A stretch of DNA of 64,000 bases from Lantana camara. Lineage: Eukaryota > Streptophyta > Magnoliopsida > Lamiales > Verbenaceae. A model generated the notes under the pieces. It ran no database searches. It was given only the letters and a program-made list of their open reading frames with translations, and was not told where the DNA came from. The translations under genes were made by a program, and so were the position numbers. Of the stretch, positions 1 to 9,239 are shown piece after piece. How positions within the stretch are numbered: the first letter of the stretch is position 1; every line of letters begins with the position of its first letter. Location: contig CM074865.1 in NCBI GenBank assembly GCA_037501455.1, positions 7,637,001 through 7,701,000 on the forward strand, given 5' to 3'.

Positions 1-1769
1 GAAAAACACAATAAGAAATGGCCAAAATTAATAAAAATAAAAATTGATGGGACATGACATTACACGTTTGAGTGTATTGTTGTTAGGTAGATTGGACCAC
101 AAAAAAACTCACGAGTGTAACATAACATGATGAGCAGAGAATTTTGTTTTTACATGATAATGTGATGTTCTTCTTCATGACTATGGAATTTATTGGAGTT
201 CTAATTTTATGATATTAATTCGCAAATTTGAGAATTATATATATATAATTGTATCAATGACATTATTCTCTCTCTGTTTTTTTCCCCTTGAAATTGATAG
301 TTACTAAATCTTAAAAACTTTCAACACGACAATAACTTTAACTAGCCACCACTATGAGATTTGCCTTTAATTCTAGTTTCATATGTATATTGATATATCT
401 CTAAATTGTGTAGTTTAGTAGTCTGATATTATAATGGTTTAATCAGAAATCTCGTATTTGAGTTTTTTAGTACACAATTATTATTAGTAGAAATAGTTTT
501 ATATCTGAATAATCCGATTCGCCTGAACCCAATCCTTTTTTTTTTTTTAATTTGAAATTATGGAAATTTAAACCATTTTATCCGGTAACTCCACTCAAAA
601 GATCAGAATTTAACTCTAAACTTGGCTTAAGAAAGTTAATGTAATCGGTCTTTTTTCATAGTAAATTTCATATATCACTATATTGCCAAATAAATCATAA
701 AGATATCATCAAGTGGTGTAATTTACCGATAACGCTACGCTAGCTTAATCAAAAATTTCAAATTCGAATATTTGAAAACGCAGTTATCATTGGTAGAGAA
801 AGTTTTCTCTCCTAAATGGTTCGTATGGATTCGACTAATAGAAATAAACTATAGAAAAAAAAAAAGAAAATTATAAAGGTGAGAGAGAAATGATGACAGC
901 GATATACTATAATAAGTGCTGCCATAAGATTAACTTTACTTCATGACCGACAAAACGGAAAGGAGAAATTACCATCCAAGACAAACATAAACATTTATGT
1001 GCCAAAGTTTCTTTTACAGTTCTTACTATTAAAAAATAAATAAAAATACTCCATAATTTCAGGCCTGTTTGGTGGATTTTGCCCCTTAAGTTCCTCTCCA
1101 TATAATCATCACAATTTGCATACATTATTATTATATATAAAAAATTAAAAAAAAAAAAAAAGTTATATATTATTTGATAAAATGGAAAAGGTAGGTAAGT
1201 GAGAAACATTCTGGCATTGTTAACTTTATGAGATTAGCTAATTTGACATGTATTTAGGATGTTTAAACATGTTTTCTTATGTTTGACAAAATTGTTCCCA
1301 AAATTATTAGGGGCATATTAGTCATTTAACTCCTAACATAGGATGAACACTGATAACTGAACAGATGTAAGAAGAAGTAGGAATCTGGGTAGGCTAGCCT
1401 AGGATGATCCTAGACTAACTAGGTTTGAAGTTGCACAGTAAGAAGTGTCAAATCCATAATGGAGTGTTTAATGATTTTGGGCATATCACGTTTTACTTTT
1501 ATTTTAGTCAACTCCTGCTATATCCTTAACTATTCCAAGGATATGAATACCATGATAATGATAGAATACGAATACGATAACACAAATTTTTTTATATATT
1601 TTTTACATGAGAAGTGTAGAACATAATATCTAATACGACGCAACATGATAAAAAAAAAATTTAGAAATGTTAGGGTACAGTGATTCTTAAAAGGATTTGC
1701 TGCACCACGATTTTAATTACACTCTTCGCATATGATCTTTAATTTTTTTTGTCCAGATTAATTAATTTT
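1..1769. other. AT-rich intergenic DNA with old dispersed repeats
   Basis: I see no convincing gene. The short open frames here have low-complexity translations with no recognisable motif. Around 721-850 there is a tRNA-derived-looking stretch (gctagcttaatcaaaa followed by an attcgaat core) whose relatives recur near 11386-11530 and 44365-44460. Around 1531-1680 a stretch rich in gatacg/gatatg words recurs elsewhere in the window. The region ends at the copia target site. Confidence 0.6.
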
Positions 1770-1771
1770 AA

Positions 1772-1989
1772 TGTTTTTGTAATTAGTTCAAACTGTTGAC
1801 TCTTAGCTCTTAGCTGTACAAGTCAGTTAGTCATTAGTTAAGATTTTGACACGTGTAGGGGCCTGATTAGAGCTAGCTAGATATTTATCTCTTTGTTAGA
1901 TTTCCTGTATATAGCTGTTCATACTGTGTACGTCTTCTTCAGAAATGAAAATGTGATTTCCAAATTTGTTTGCAATTTCTCTTTCAACA
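1772..1989 (+). repeat. 5' LTR of copia element
   Basis: Begins TGTTTTTG and ends TTTCAACA, close to the canonical TGTT...AACA ends. It matches 6488-6704 base for base except for one extra T near the start. A TATA-like word sits at 1908-1914. Confidence 0.93.
1908..1914 (+). promoter_or_regulatory. Putative TATA box of copia LTR
   Basis: The word tatatag follows cctg about 75 bp before the LTR end. A TATA box there would start RNA at roughly 1940, giving a short R/U5. The position is normal for copia LTRs; the start site is inferred. Confidence 0.5.
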
Positions 1990-1998
1990 TGGTATCAG
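1990..1998 (+). other. Primer-binding site (initiator tRNA-Met type)
   Basis: TGGTATCAG follows the LTR-terminal CA with no gap. It matches the first nine bases of the standard plant iMet tRNA primer site TGGTATCAGAGC; the following bases (TTG) do not match. Confidence 0.9.
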
Positions 1999-2137
1999 TT
2001 GATTCCGCGCTTCGCTGATTTTCTTCTCCGACGATATCGTCGTTTCTCCGGCTACTTTTTGCCGCTGTTATCCTGGATTTTTTCGTTGATTTGTCGCAGT
2101 TCGCCATGGATTCCGGCGGACTTCCCCTGTTTCTCCG

Positions 2138-5100
2138 GTGATCTCGCCGGACGATCCTTTCTTCCTACCGCCATCTGAGAACCTCAATTCATTTTTGGTG
2201 TCTCAGCAGCTTACTGGTGAAAATTATAGCACTTGGAGTAGATCTGTCCTCATTGCCCTGTCTGCAAAGAATAAACAGGGCTTCGTAGACGGTTCCATCA
2301 CAGCTCCGGCGCTTGATGCTCCCGCCTCTCGCCGACAGGCTTGGACTCGCAACAATCATATTGTTATTTCGTGGATTCTCAACTCTGTTTCTAAAGAGAT
2401 CGATGCTAGTATCCTCTTCTCCGATACTGCAAGGGAAGTTTGGATAGATCTGCGTGACAGGTTCCGGCAGTCCAATGGACCGCGTATTTTCCAGCTCCGT
2501 CATGCGTTACTTTCCACACGCCAGGAACACTCTACCGTTAGTGTTTATTTTACTCAGTTGAAGGCAGTTTGGGAAGAATTGAGCAATTATAGACCAGTCT
2601 GTACCTGCAATCGCTGCAGCTGTAATGGTGTCCGTGATCTGTGCACTTATTATCAATCTGAGTACATCATGGCATTTCTGATGGGGCTACATGAATCATA
2701 TGCTGCTATTCGGAGTCAGATTCTCATGATGGAACCTCTTCTTTCCATGAGCAAAGTGTTTTCGCTTGTCACGCAGGAGGAAAGACAGAGAGGCCTTGGT
2801 TCTGTTTCTAACTCACCTTCATCTTCCTCCTCTATAGCGTTTGCAGCCAAAAATTCTCACAGCTATGTTCCTCATCCCGTTTACAATCCTGGTCGTTCTG
2901 GTTTTGGTCGAGGTTCTGGTTTTGGCCGTGGCCGTGGCAGACTTGAGTGCTCTCATTGCAAGGGCAAGACTCATACTGTGGATAGGTGCTATCAGCTGTA
3001 TGGATATCCTCCTGGTCATCCTGCTGCTAATCGTCCACGAATTCCTTCATCAATCCATCAGCCAAGCTCCTCCCAGGCGGTAAATCAAGTTGATATTAGT
3101 CAGTTCAGTCACTCCGTGCCTGCTCCTACTGCGACAACTCAGACGGCAGTGCCTTCTTCTTCCAATTCCGGCACCACCGTATCCCCTGGCTCTACTAATT
3201 CCTTTGTTCACAATTTGACTGACCAACAATATCAAACTTTGTTGTCTATGTTGTCTTCACAGATGCATATCTCTGAAGTAAGCTCATCTGGAACTAAGTC
3301 CGCTGTCACAGGTATATCCTTGTCAGCTATTTCTTGTTCCAAGCTTGCTCGTTCACAATGGATTGTTGATTCAGGGGCCAGTAGACATATTGTTTATGAT
3401 CAGTCTTTATTTGATACATTTGAGGAGGTTGTTAATACTACAGTTGTTCTTCCTGATGGTACCACGTTCAATGTGCATTTGAAGGGGTCTGTCAAGCTTC
3501 ATAACTGTCTTACATTGCATGATGTGTTCTTGGTGCCACAATTTAAGTTCAATCTGTTATCACTCAGTTCAGTTTTGAAGTCTTCTTCTATATCAGCTTA
3601 TTTCTTGGGTGATGATTGTCTCCTTCAGGATTTAGTGCAGAAGGTGATGATTGGCAGGGCTAAGCTGCATGATGGTCTCTACATTTTGGACACTTCCAAT
3701 TGTTCTTCTGATTCTCAGCATTTAATTTCCAAAGTTTCTCTTAACACTTGGCATGGGAGATTAGGACATGTGTCTTTTCCCATTCTTAATCATTTGAAAG
3801 ATGTTATAGGTTTTGAACCAACTGTATCTTCTTCACAGCAATGTACAGTTTGTCCTATAGCTAAACAGAAACGATTGTCTTTTCCTATTGGCAATAATAG
3901 ATCAACTCTTGCTTTTGATCTTATACATGCGGACATTTGGGGGCCTTTTAACCATGCTCCTAACAATTGTTTTAAATACTTTCTGACCTTGGTTGATGAT
4001 CATACAAGATTTACTTGGATCTTCTTACTAAAATCCAAGTCAGATGTTCTTACCATTGTTCCTCAGTTTTTCACCATGGTTAAGACCCAATTTCAAGCCT
4101 CCATTAAGTGCTTCAGGTCAGACAATGCCCCGGAGTTATCATTTACTCAATTTTTCAAGGAACAGGGAGTGTTGCATCAGTTTTCCTGTGTTGAAACTCC
4201 ACAGCAGAACTCAGTAGCTGAGAGGAAGCATCAACATTTACTTAATGTGGCTAGAGCTTTGCACTTTCAATCTAAGATTCCTCTGCATTATTGGACAGAT
4301 TGTGTGATGACAGCTGTTTTCTTGATCAACAGAACTCCTTCAGTCCATTTGGAATGCAAGTCCCCTTATTCTTTGTTATATGGCACAGAGTTTGATTATG
4401 CCACTTTGAGAATGTTTGGTTGTTTGGTATATGCCTCCACTTTGCCTTCACAAAGACATAAATTCTCCCCAAGAGCCAGGACATGTGTTTTGTTGGGATA
4501 CCCTCCTGGTGTAAAGGGCTACAGGTTGCTGGATCTTCAAACTAAAGAAGTTTTTATCTCCAGAGATGTCACATTTTGTGAAGACATCTTTCCTTTTCAT
4601 CAATCTCATAAAGACAACCCTTCTGCAATCAATCAGTTTCCTGATATTAGTCTTCCTTCTCCAGCTACTGATTCTCCAGTTACTGATGTTCCCTCATCCA
4701 CTGTTCATGTTCCAGTTTCAGATGGTCCCAATGATGCTGCCCCAGTAGTTCGAAGGTCTTCAAGACCAGTTCAGAGACCTTCCTACTTGCAAGATTACCA
4801 TTACAACTTACTACAGGGGACTCACAACTCTTATACCTCCACTCTACACCCTATTGCTGCACATTTATCTTACCAGCAGTTGTCACCTGCCTATAGACAC
4901 TATTGTCTCAATATCTCTGTCATACCAGAACCACAGAGCTACAAAGTAGCCAGTCAATTTCCAGAATGGAGGCAAGCGATGCAGGAGGAACTTCAAGCCA
5001 TGGAATCCAATAGTACTTGGACAGTTATGCCTCTTCCTGCAGGTTCTCATTCCATCGGTTGTAGATGGGTGTTCAAGTCCAAATATCGTTCTGATGGGAG

Positions 5101-6481
5101 CTTAGAACGTCACAAAGCCCGGTTAGTTGCTAAAGGATATAGTCAACTTGAGGGAGTTGATTTTCTAGATACTTATTCCCCTGTTGCAAAGTTGGTTACA
5201 GTGAAGACCCTCTTAGCTATAGCCAGTGCTTCTAATTGGGAATTGGCACAATTGGACGTTAATAATGCCTTTCTCAATGGTTCTTTGTTTGAAGAGGTGT
5301 ATATGGATTTACCACAAGGTTATGATCCTCCTGCTTCATCTTCTAACACTTCTAACAGGTTAGTTTGCAAACTTAACAAGTCTATATATGGCCTAAAGCA
5401 AGCTTCCCGGCAGTGGTATGCCAAATTCTCATCTTCTTTGATACAATTTGGCTTCACTCAATCAAAGGCCGATTACTCACTCTTCACTAAGGGATCTGGT
5501 TCCTCCTTTATTGCTCTTCTTGTGTATGTTGATGACATTGTCATCACAGGGCCCAATCCCACATTGATAGCAGAGCTCAAAGAATTCTTGCATACACAGT
5601 TTAAGCTTAAGGATTTGGGGTCCTTGAAATATTTTCTGGGCTTGGAGATTGCTAGATCCAAGCAAGGTATTGTTCTGTGTCAACGCAAGTATACACTGCA
5701 GTTATTGGAAGAAGCAGGGCTTCTTGGATCCAAGCCTTTGCCCACTCCTATGGATCCGAATGTAAAACTTAACTCTTTTGATGGAGATGCCTTAGAAAAT
5801 GACAGCTCATACAGAAAATTGGTTGGAAAGTTATTGTATCTCACCTTGACACGACCTGATATTTGTTTTGCGGTGAACAAACTCAGCCAATTTGTCTCTC
5901 GGCCACGAACTATTCATCTTGCAGCCATTCATCATTTGCTTCGATATCTCAAAGAGACACCAGGACATGGCATATTCTTCTCTGCTACCAGTGATATGAA
6001 ATTGTCTGCATTTGCCGATGCTGATTGGGCGTCATGTCAGGATACAAGACGTTCAACGTCTGGCTTCTGTGTTTTTCTAGGGAATGCTATGATCTCCTGG
6101 AAATCAAAGAAGCAATCTATTGTCTCTAGATCTTCCGCTGAGGCTGAATACAGAGCTTTGGCAGTTGTCACGAGTGAACTAGTGCGGCTGACACAATTAC
6201 TCCAAGATCTTCAAGTTCCAATTCATCATCCTGTTTCCTTATTTTGTGACAACTTAGCTGCCATTCACCTTGCAGAAAATCCGCTTTTCCATGAACGAAC
6301 TAAGCATATTGAGGTTGACTGTCACTTCGTCCGTGACAAAGTTGCTACTGGTTTCTTAAAACTTCTTCCTGTCCGTACTTCTCATCAACTAGCTGACATT
6401 TTCACCAAGGCATTATCGGCTCCACATTTGAAGGCTATCATGGACAAGGTGGAAATGAAAAATGTCTTCCTTCCTCCTTGA
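2138..6481 (+). CDS. Copia gag-pol polyprotein (start codon unresolved)
   Basis: One uninterrupted frame of about 1447 codons encodes the retrotransposon polyprotein. Numbering from the GTG at 2138: a Gag core; a CCHC zinc knuckle (C271 to C284, spacing C-x2-C-x4-H-x4-C); protease motif DSGA at D411; an HHCC integrase finger starting at H539; integrase catalytic D599, D662 and E695; reverse transcriptase with YVDD at 1130-1133; and RNase H with D1294 and a DNLAAIHLA segment near the end. The stop (6479-6481) overlaps the polypurine tract. The oddity is the start. The frame is open only from 2090 (TGA at 2087-2089) and has no ATG before residue 178. The nearest ATG (2106) is in another frame and stops after 11 codons at 2139. 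A 1-nt loss between 2106 and 2138 would explain this. All catalytic motifs are intact, but this copy may not make Gag by normal initiation. Confidence 0.93.
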   Translation: MISPDDPFFLPPSENLNSFLVSQQLTGENYSTWSRSVLIALSAKNKQGFVDGSITAPALDAPASRRQAWTRNNHIVISWILNSVSKEIDASILFSDTAREVWIDLRDRFRQSNGPRIFQLRHALLSTRQEHSTVSVYFTQLKAVWEELSNYRPVCTCNRCSCNGVRDLCTYYQSEYIMAFLMGLHESYAAIRSQILMMEPLLSMSKVFSLVTQEERQRGLGSVSNSPSSSSSIAFAAKNSHSYVPHPVYNPGRSGFGRGSGFGRGRGRLECSHCKGKTHTVDRCYQLYGYPPGHPAANRPRIPSSIHQPSSSQAVNQVDISQFSHSVPAPTATTQTAVPSSSNSGTTVSPGSTNSFVHNLTDQQYQTLLSMLSSQMHISEVSSSGTKSAVTGISLSAISCSKLARSQWIVDSGASRHIVYDQSLFDTFEEVVNTTVVLPDGTTFNVHLKGSVKLHNCLTLHDVFLVPQFKFNLLSLSSVLKSSSISAYFLGDDCLLQDLVQKVMIGRAKLHDGLYILDTSNCSSDSQHLISKVSLNTWHGRLGHVSFPILNHLKDVIGFEPTVSSSQQCTVCPIAKQKRLSFPIGNNRSTLAFDLIHADIWGPFNHAPNNCFKYFLTLVDDHTRFTWIFLLKSKSDVLTIVPQFFTMVKTQFQASIKCFRSDNAPELSFTQFFKEQGVLHQFSCVETPQQNSVAERKHQHLLNVARALHFQSKIPLHYWTDCVMTAVFLINRTPSVHLECKSPYSLLYGTEFDYATLRMFGCLVYASTLPSQRHKFSPRARTCVLLGYPPGVKGYRLLDLQTKEVFISRDVTFCEDIFPFHQSHKDNPSAINQFPDISLPSPATDSPVTDVPSSTVHVPVSDGPNDAAPVVRRSSRPVQRPSYLQDYHYNLLQGTHNSYTSTLHPIAAHLSYQQLSPAYRHYCLNISVIPEPQSYKVASQFPEWRQAMQEELQAMESNSTWTVMPLPAGSHSIGCRWVFKSKYRSDGSLERHKARLVAKGYSQLEGVDFLDTYSPVAKLVTVKTLLAIASASNWELAQLDVNNAFLNGSLFEEVYMDLPQGYDPPASSSNTSNRLVCKLNKSIYGLKQASRQWYAKFSSSLIQFGFTQSKADYSLFTKGSGSSFIALLVYVDDIVITGPNPTLIAELKEFLHTQFKLKDLGSLKYFLGLEIARSKQGIVLCQRKYTLQLLEEAGLLGSKPLPTPMDPNVKLNSFDGDALENDSSYRKLVGKLLYLTLTRPDICFAVNKLSQFVSRPRTIHLAAIHHLLRYLKETPGHGIFFSATSDMKLSAFADADWASCQDTRRSTSGFCVFLGNAMISWKSKKQSIVSRSSAEAEYRALAVVTSELVRLTQLLQDLQVPIHHPVSLFCDNLAAIHLAENPLFHERTKHIEVDCHFVRDKVATGFLKLLPVRTSHQLADIFTKALSAPHLKAIMDKVEMKNVFLPP

Positions 6482-6487
6482 GGGGGG
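6480..6487 (+). other. Polypurine tract of copia element
   Basis: GAGGGGGG directly precedes the TG of the 3' LTR and overlaps the pol stop codon. It is the expected plus-strand priming site. Confidence 0.9.
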
Positions 6488-6704
6488 TGTTTTGTAATTA
6501 GTTCAAACTGTTGACTCTTAGCTCTTAGCTGTACAAGTCAGTTAGTCATTAGTTAAGATTTTGACACGTGTAGGGGCCTGATTAGAGCTAGCTAGATATT
6601 TATCTCTTTGTTAGATTTCCTGTATATAGCTGTTCATACTGTGTACGTCTTCTTCAGAAATGAAAATGTGATTTCCAAATTTGTTTGCAATTTCTCTTTC
6701 AACA
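6488..6704 (+). repeat. 3' LTR of copia element
   Basis: Starts TGTTTTGT and ends CAACA. It is identical to the 5' LTR except for one T in the terminal T run. AATGT follows at 6705-6709. Confidence 0.93.
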
Positions 6705-6709
6705 AATGT

Positions 6710-7157
6710 GAAATGAAATGTTAAATTCTTTTGATAAGAGTTAGGAAGTGATTAAATTTGAATAGTGTCCTAATTAATTTTCTATTCGCCTTATAAATGG
6801 GGTAATTAAATGGAGTACGAATGGGGTTCATAATATCAAATACGAAAATAAAAGCGATAAATATCGAAGATACTAGTTTGTATAGTTGGCATATGTGTAA
6901 TTTTATGCATCAATTAATTAACCCATTTGAATACAAGTATGTTAACATATATTAAATACTAACTTCAAGGTTCATTTATTAACTGTATAGTTTGGTGTCT
7001 ATGTTAAAATAAAAAAAAAAATCTTGAATGAAACTCCCTAATAATTAACTAATTTTTAGGGAGGTCCGATTCTAATTCTTTTGTACAAATTAATTTTAAG
7101 TTTTATAATTAGTCATTTAACTAAACTATGCTAACTGGCTTGTTATATATTAATTAA
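6710..7157. other. AT-rich spacer
   Basis: No gene or clear repeat. The stretch around 6780-6880 has the same gatac/aatac-rich texture as other dispersed repeats in the window. Confidence 0.5.
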
Positions 7158-7634
7158 GGGTTAATTACATCTAGACCCCTTCCGAGTTTAGTATATTACA
7201 ATTGGACCCCTGTTAGTCATTTTATTACAGTTTGACCCCTTCTAAAATTTCAAAATTACTAAATGGTGAAGAAAAGATATAATTTCGTTAAATATTTCAC
7301 GGAATATTCCAAATAATTGTGAAATAACCATTATATTCAAAATAATTGTGAAATAATTGATTGTTTAACCATTTATTTATTCTAAAAAGACGTGATTTTT
7401 TTCCTTACTTTTATAAAGCATGATTTTAGAACCAATCATAATGGTCATTTCACAATTATTTGGAATATAACACAATTATGTGGAATATAAAGTGAAATAT
7501 TTAACGGAATCGTACTTTTCCTTCACCGTTTAGTAATTTCGAAGTTTTAGAAGTGGTCAAACTGTAATAAAATGACTAATAGGGATCCAATTGTAATATA
7601 CTAAACTCGGAAGGGGTCTAGATGTAATTAACCC
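7158..7634. mobile_element. Fold-back MITE with ~190-bp inverted repeats
   Basis: The element begins GGGTTAATTACATCTAGACC and ends with its reverse complement. The two arms match almost perfectly for about 110 bp and with more changes to about 190 bp, leaving a short AT-rich loop. AATTAA lies on both sides (7152-7157 and 7635-7640), consistent with a target duplication. It has no coding capacity. The superfamily cannot be fixed from a 6-bp duplication of such simple sequence. A diverged half-copy of a similar inverted-repeat element may lie at 14094-14330. Confidence 0.82.
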
Positions 7635-7640
7635 AATTAA

Positions 7641-8620
7641 GTAATCAACTTTTGGAATAAAGCCAAAAACTTTGTTTATTATATTATATTCTTTTATTTT
7701 GGATTTTAGACAAATTAATTACTACGAATCTTTCCATTTAACTAGGTAGGGTCGTGACCCAGTGGAGGGTACTGCTATCCTCACTGTCACCCCAACCTCA
7801 CAGTAGCTCATCCGCCACGTGTCCGGTGGCGGAACAAGCATTTGTCGGCAGCTGATAATATTTGTCACAGACACTGTTCCAACTAAAATAGCATAATTTA
7901 ACGTAGTAAACACGAATTAAATAATAACTTACATCTAAATTTAAAAAAAAAAATAATAATAATAATAATACTAAATGGGTCCCATGACTGATTAGCTTAT
8001 GGGCCAAGAATTCTTTATTTTTGGTAGTTTGCTTGTTACCCCTTGTCCGAATTTGAGCAAAATGCCAAATTGATTATTCCCAATTCCTTTTCACCTAAAT
8101 GCGGGCCGGCCCGAATTATGATGCAAAGTTGGTCCTAATTAAATAATTAAATTAATAATCATGATAATGATAATTAGGACTATAGTCTATATATATAAAT
8201 ATTAATTAGGGGTACTCATGAGCCCCACTTCTTGAATATTAATTTAGATTTAATTCATCCTAAGTGATAGTAATGAATGATACAACTTTTGACTTTTGTT
8301 AAAATGAATTGGATTTCACCTTTTTCCCTATGCTTTGGTTTGAAGCAAGAGATCGGTTCCACCTTAAAATTGACCAACTCAATCATCTTGATGTGTGAAT
8401 CTAGAAGAAGGGATTAAATTTCTTTTGAAATTGATGGATTGAAGCAATGTTTATAGTGGATTTTTATTCATAGGTAATAATTATGTAGATTCATTATTAC
8501 TTAATATCAAAAGAATTCACTCCAAATTATTTAGTAGTCACTAATTCTGACAATAAACTGTAAATACAACCGAGAATGAAATAACAACATATAGTATTTA
8601 ATACCATGAAGAAGCATGTG
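7641..8620. other. Intergenic DNA with a G-box-containing hairpin
   Basis: Mostly AT-rich. A GC-richer island at 7745-7885 contains GCCACGTGTC (7814-7823), a G-box/ABRE-type word, sitting between the inverted arms tccgcca and tggcgga. No ORF of note follows it. Confidence 0.5.
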
Positions 8621-8624
8621 TTCA

Positions 8625-8880
8625 GTCGCCAACAGTGGTTGATCTAAATAGTTAAAAGTTATTTCTTCAGCGTAATGTCTCTGAGCTCGAATCCTCTGAT
8701 TCTCTCCATACGTAACTACTATATACCACCAAGAAATATGAGTTCGGCCGCCGACACTGGTTGATCCAAATGATTAATGATTTTTTCTGGAGGGTAATGA
8801 CTTTGGGTTCGAATTCCTCTGGTGATTTTGGGTTCAAATCCCTCTGACCACTTCGAGACGTGTGCGATAAAAAAAAGTAT
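8625..8880 (+). repeat. Two tandem SINE-like (tRNA-derived) units
   Basis: Two direct copies start near 8633 and 8757. Each has an A-box-like gtggttgatc(t/c)aaat and a B-box-like ctcgaatcctctg or gttcgaattcctctg. The second copy has a further duplicated B-box region (gttcaaatccctctg) and ends in gataaaaaaaa. This fits tRNA-derived SINEs. There is no intact tRNA cloverleaf. Confidence 0.55.
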
Positions 8881-8885
8881 GAGTT

Positions 8886-9180
8886 CGGCCTAACTTACCT
8901 CAAGAGTAGCTAATGAGGTGAGGGTTGCCAAACATTATTAAGACCGTACATAGTTTAGTAATTAATCCACATGGGACAGGTTTACACACCCCCTTCACGT
9001 CCAAGACCGTACATAGTTTGGTAATTAATCCACGTGGGATAGGTTTACACACTCCCTTCACGTCCAGACAATCAAGGATCGACCTAGAGCGTGAAATTTA
9101 AATACAGTTTGCTCTAATACTATGTTAAAATATGTGATCGATCTAACTCACCTCTTCAACTAACTTTTGAAGTGAATTAA
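8886..9180 (-). repeat. TRIM/LTR-like repeat with PBS-like sequence
   Basis: The segment contains ggtgagggttgccaaacatt. It then has a 65-bp tandem duplication (8941-9005 and 9006-9067, each starting gaccgtacatagttt) and finally tgctctaatactatgttaaa. On the minus strand the last part reads as an LTR end AACA followed by tagtattagagca, a decayed version of the iMet primer site TGGTATCAGAGC. Diverged relatives occur at 13085-13430, 60571-60790 and 61755-61998. I read it as a degraded small LTR element; the boundaries are approximate. Confidence 0.5.
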
Positions 9181-9215
9181 TTCCAATTGCATCCTTTAAC
9201 AGAATTTTATCGAGT

Positions 9216-9235
9216 GAGAGAGAGAGAGAGAGAGA
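9216..9235. repeat. GA microsatellite
   Basis: Ten GA units in a row. Confidence 0.95.
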
Positions 9236-9239
9236 ATAG

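Larger units (their letters stand above)
1772..6704 (+). mobile_element. Ty1/copia LTR retrotransposon, young copy
   Basis: Complete element with two about 217-bp LTRs, a primer-binding site directly after the 5' LTR, one long gag-pol frame and a polypurine tract abutting the 3' LTR. The order protease, integrase, reverse transcriptase, RNase H is diagnostic of Ty1/copia. Short LTRs and about 4.9 kb total suggest an Ale/Retrofit-like lineage, which is inference. The LTRs are identical by eye apart from one T in the 5-prime-terminal T run, so insertion is recent. The pentamer AATGT lies at 1770-1774 and directly after the 3' LTR at 6705-6709. It fits a 5-bp target duplication if the 5' LTR has lost its terminal TG; the coordinates given use the TG that is present in the sequence. 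Confidence 0.95.
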
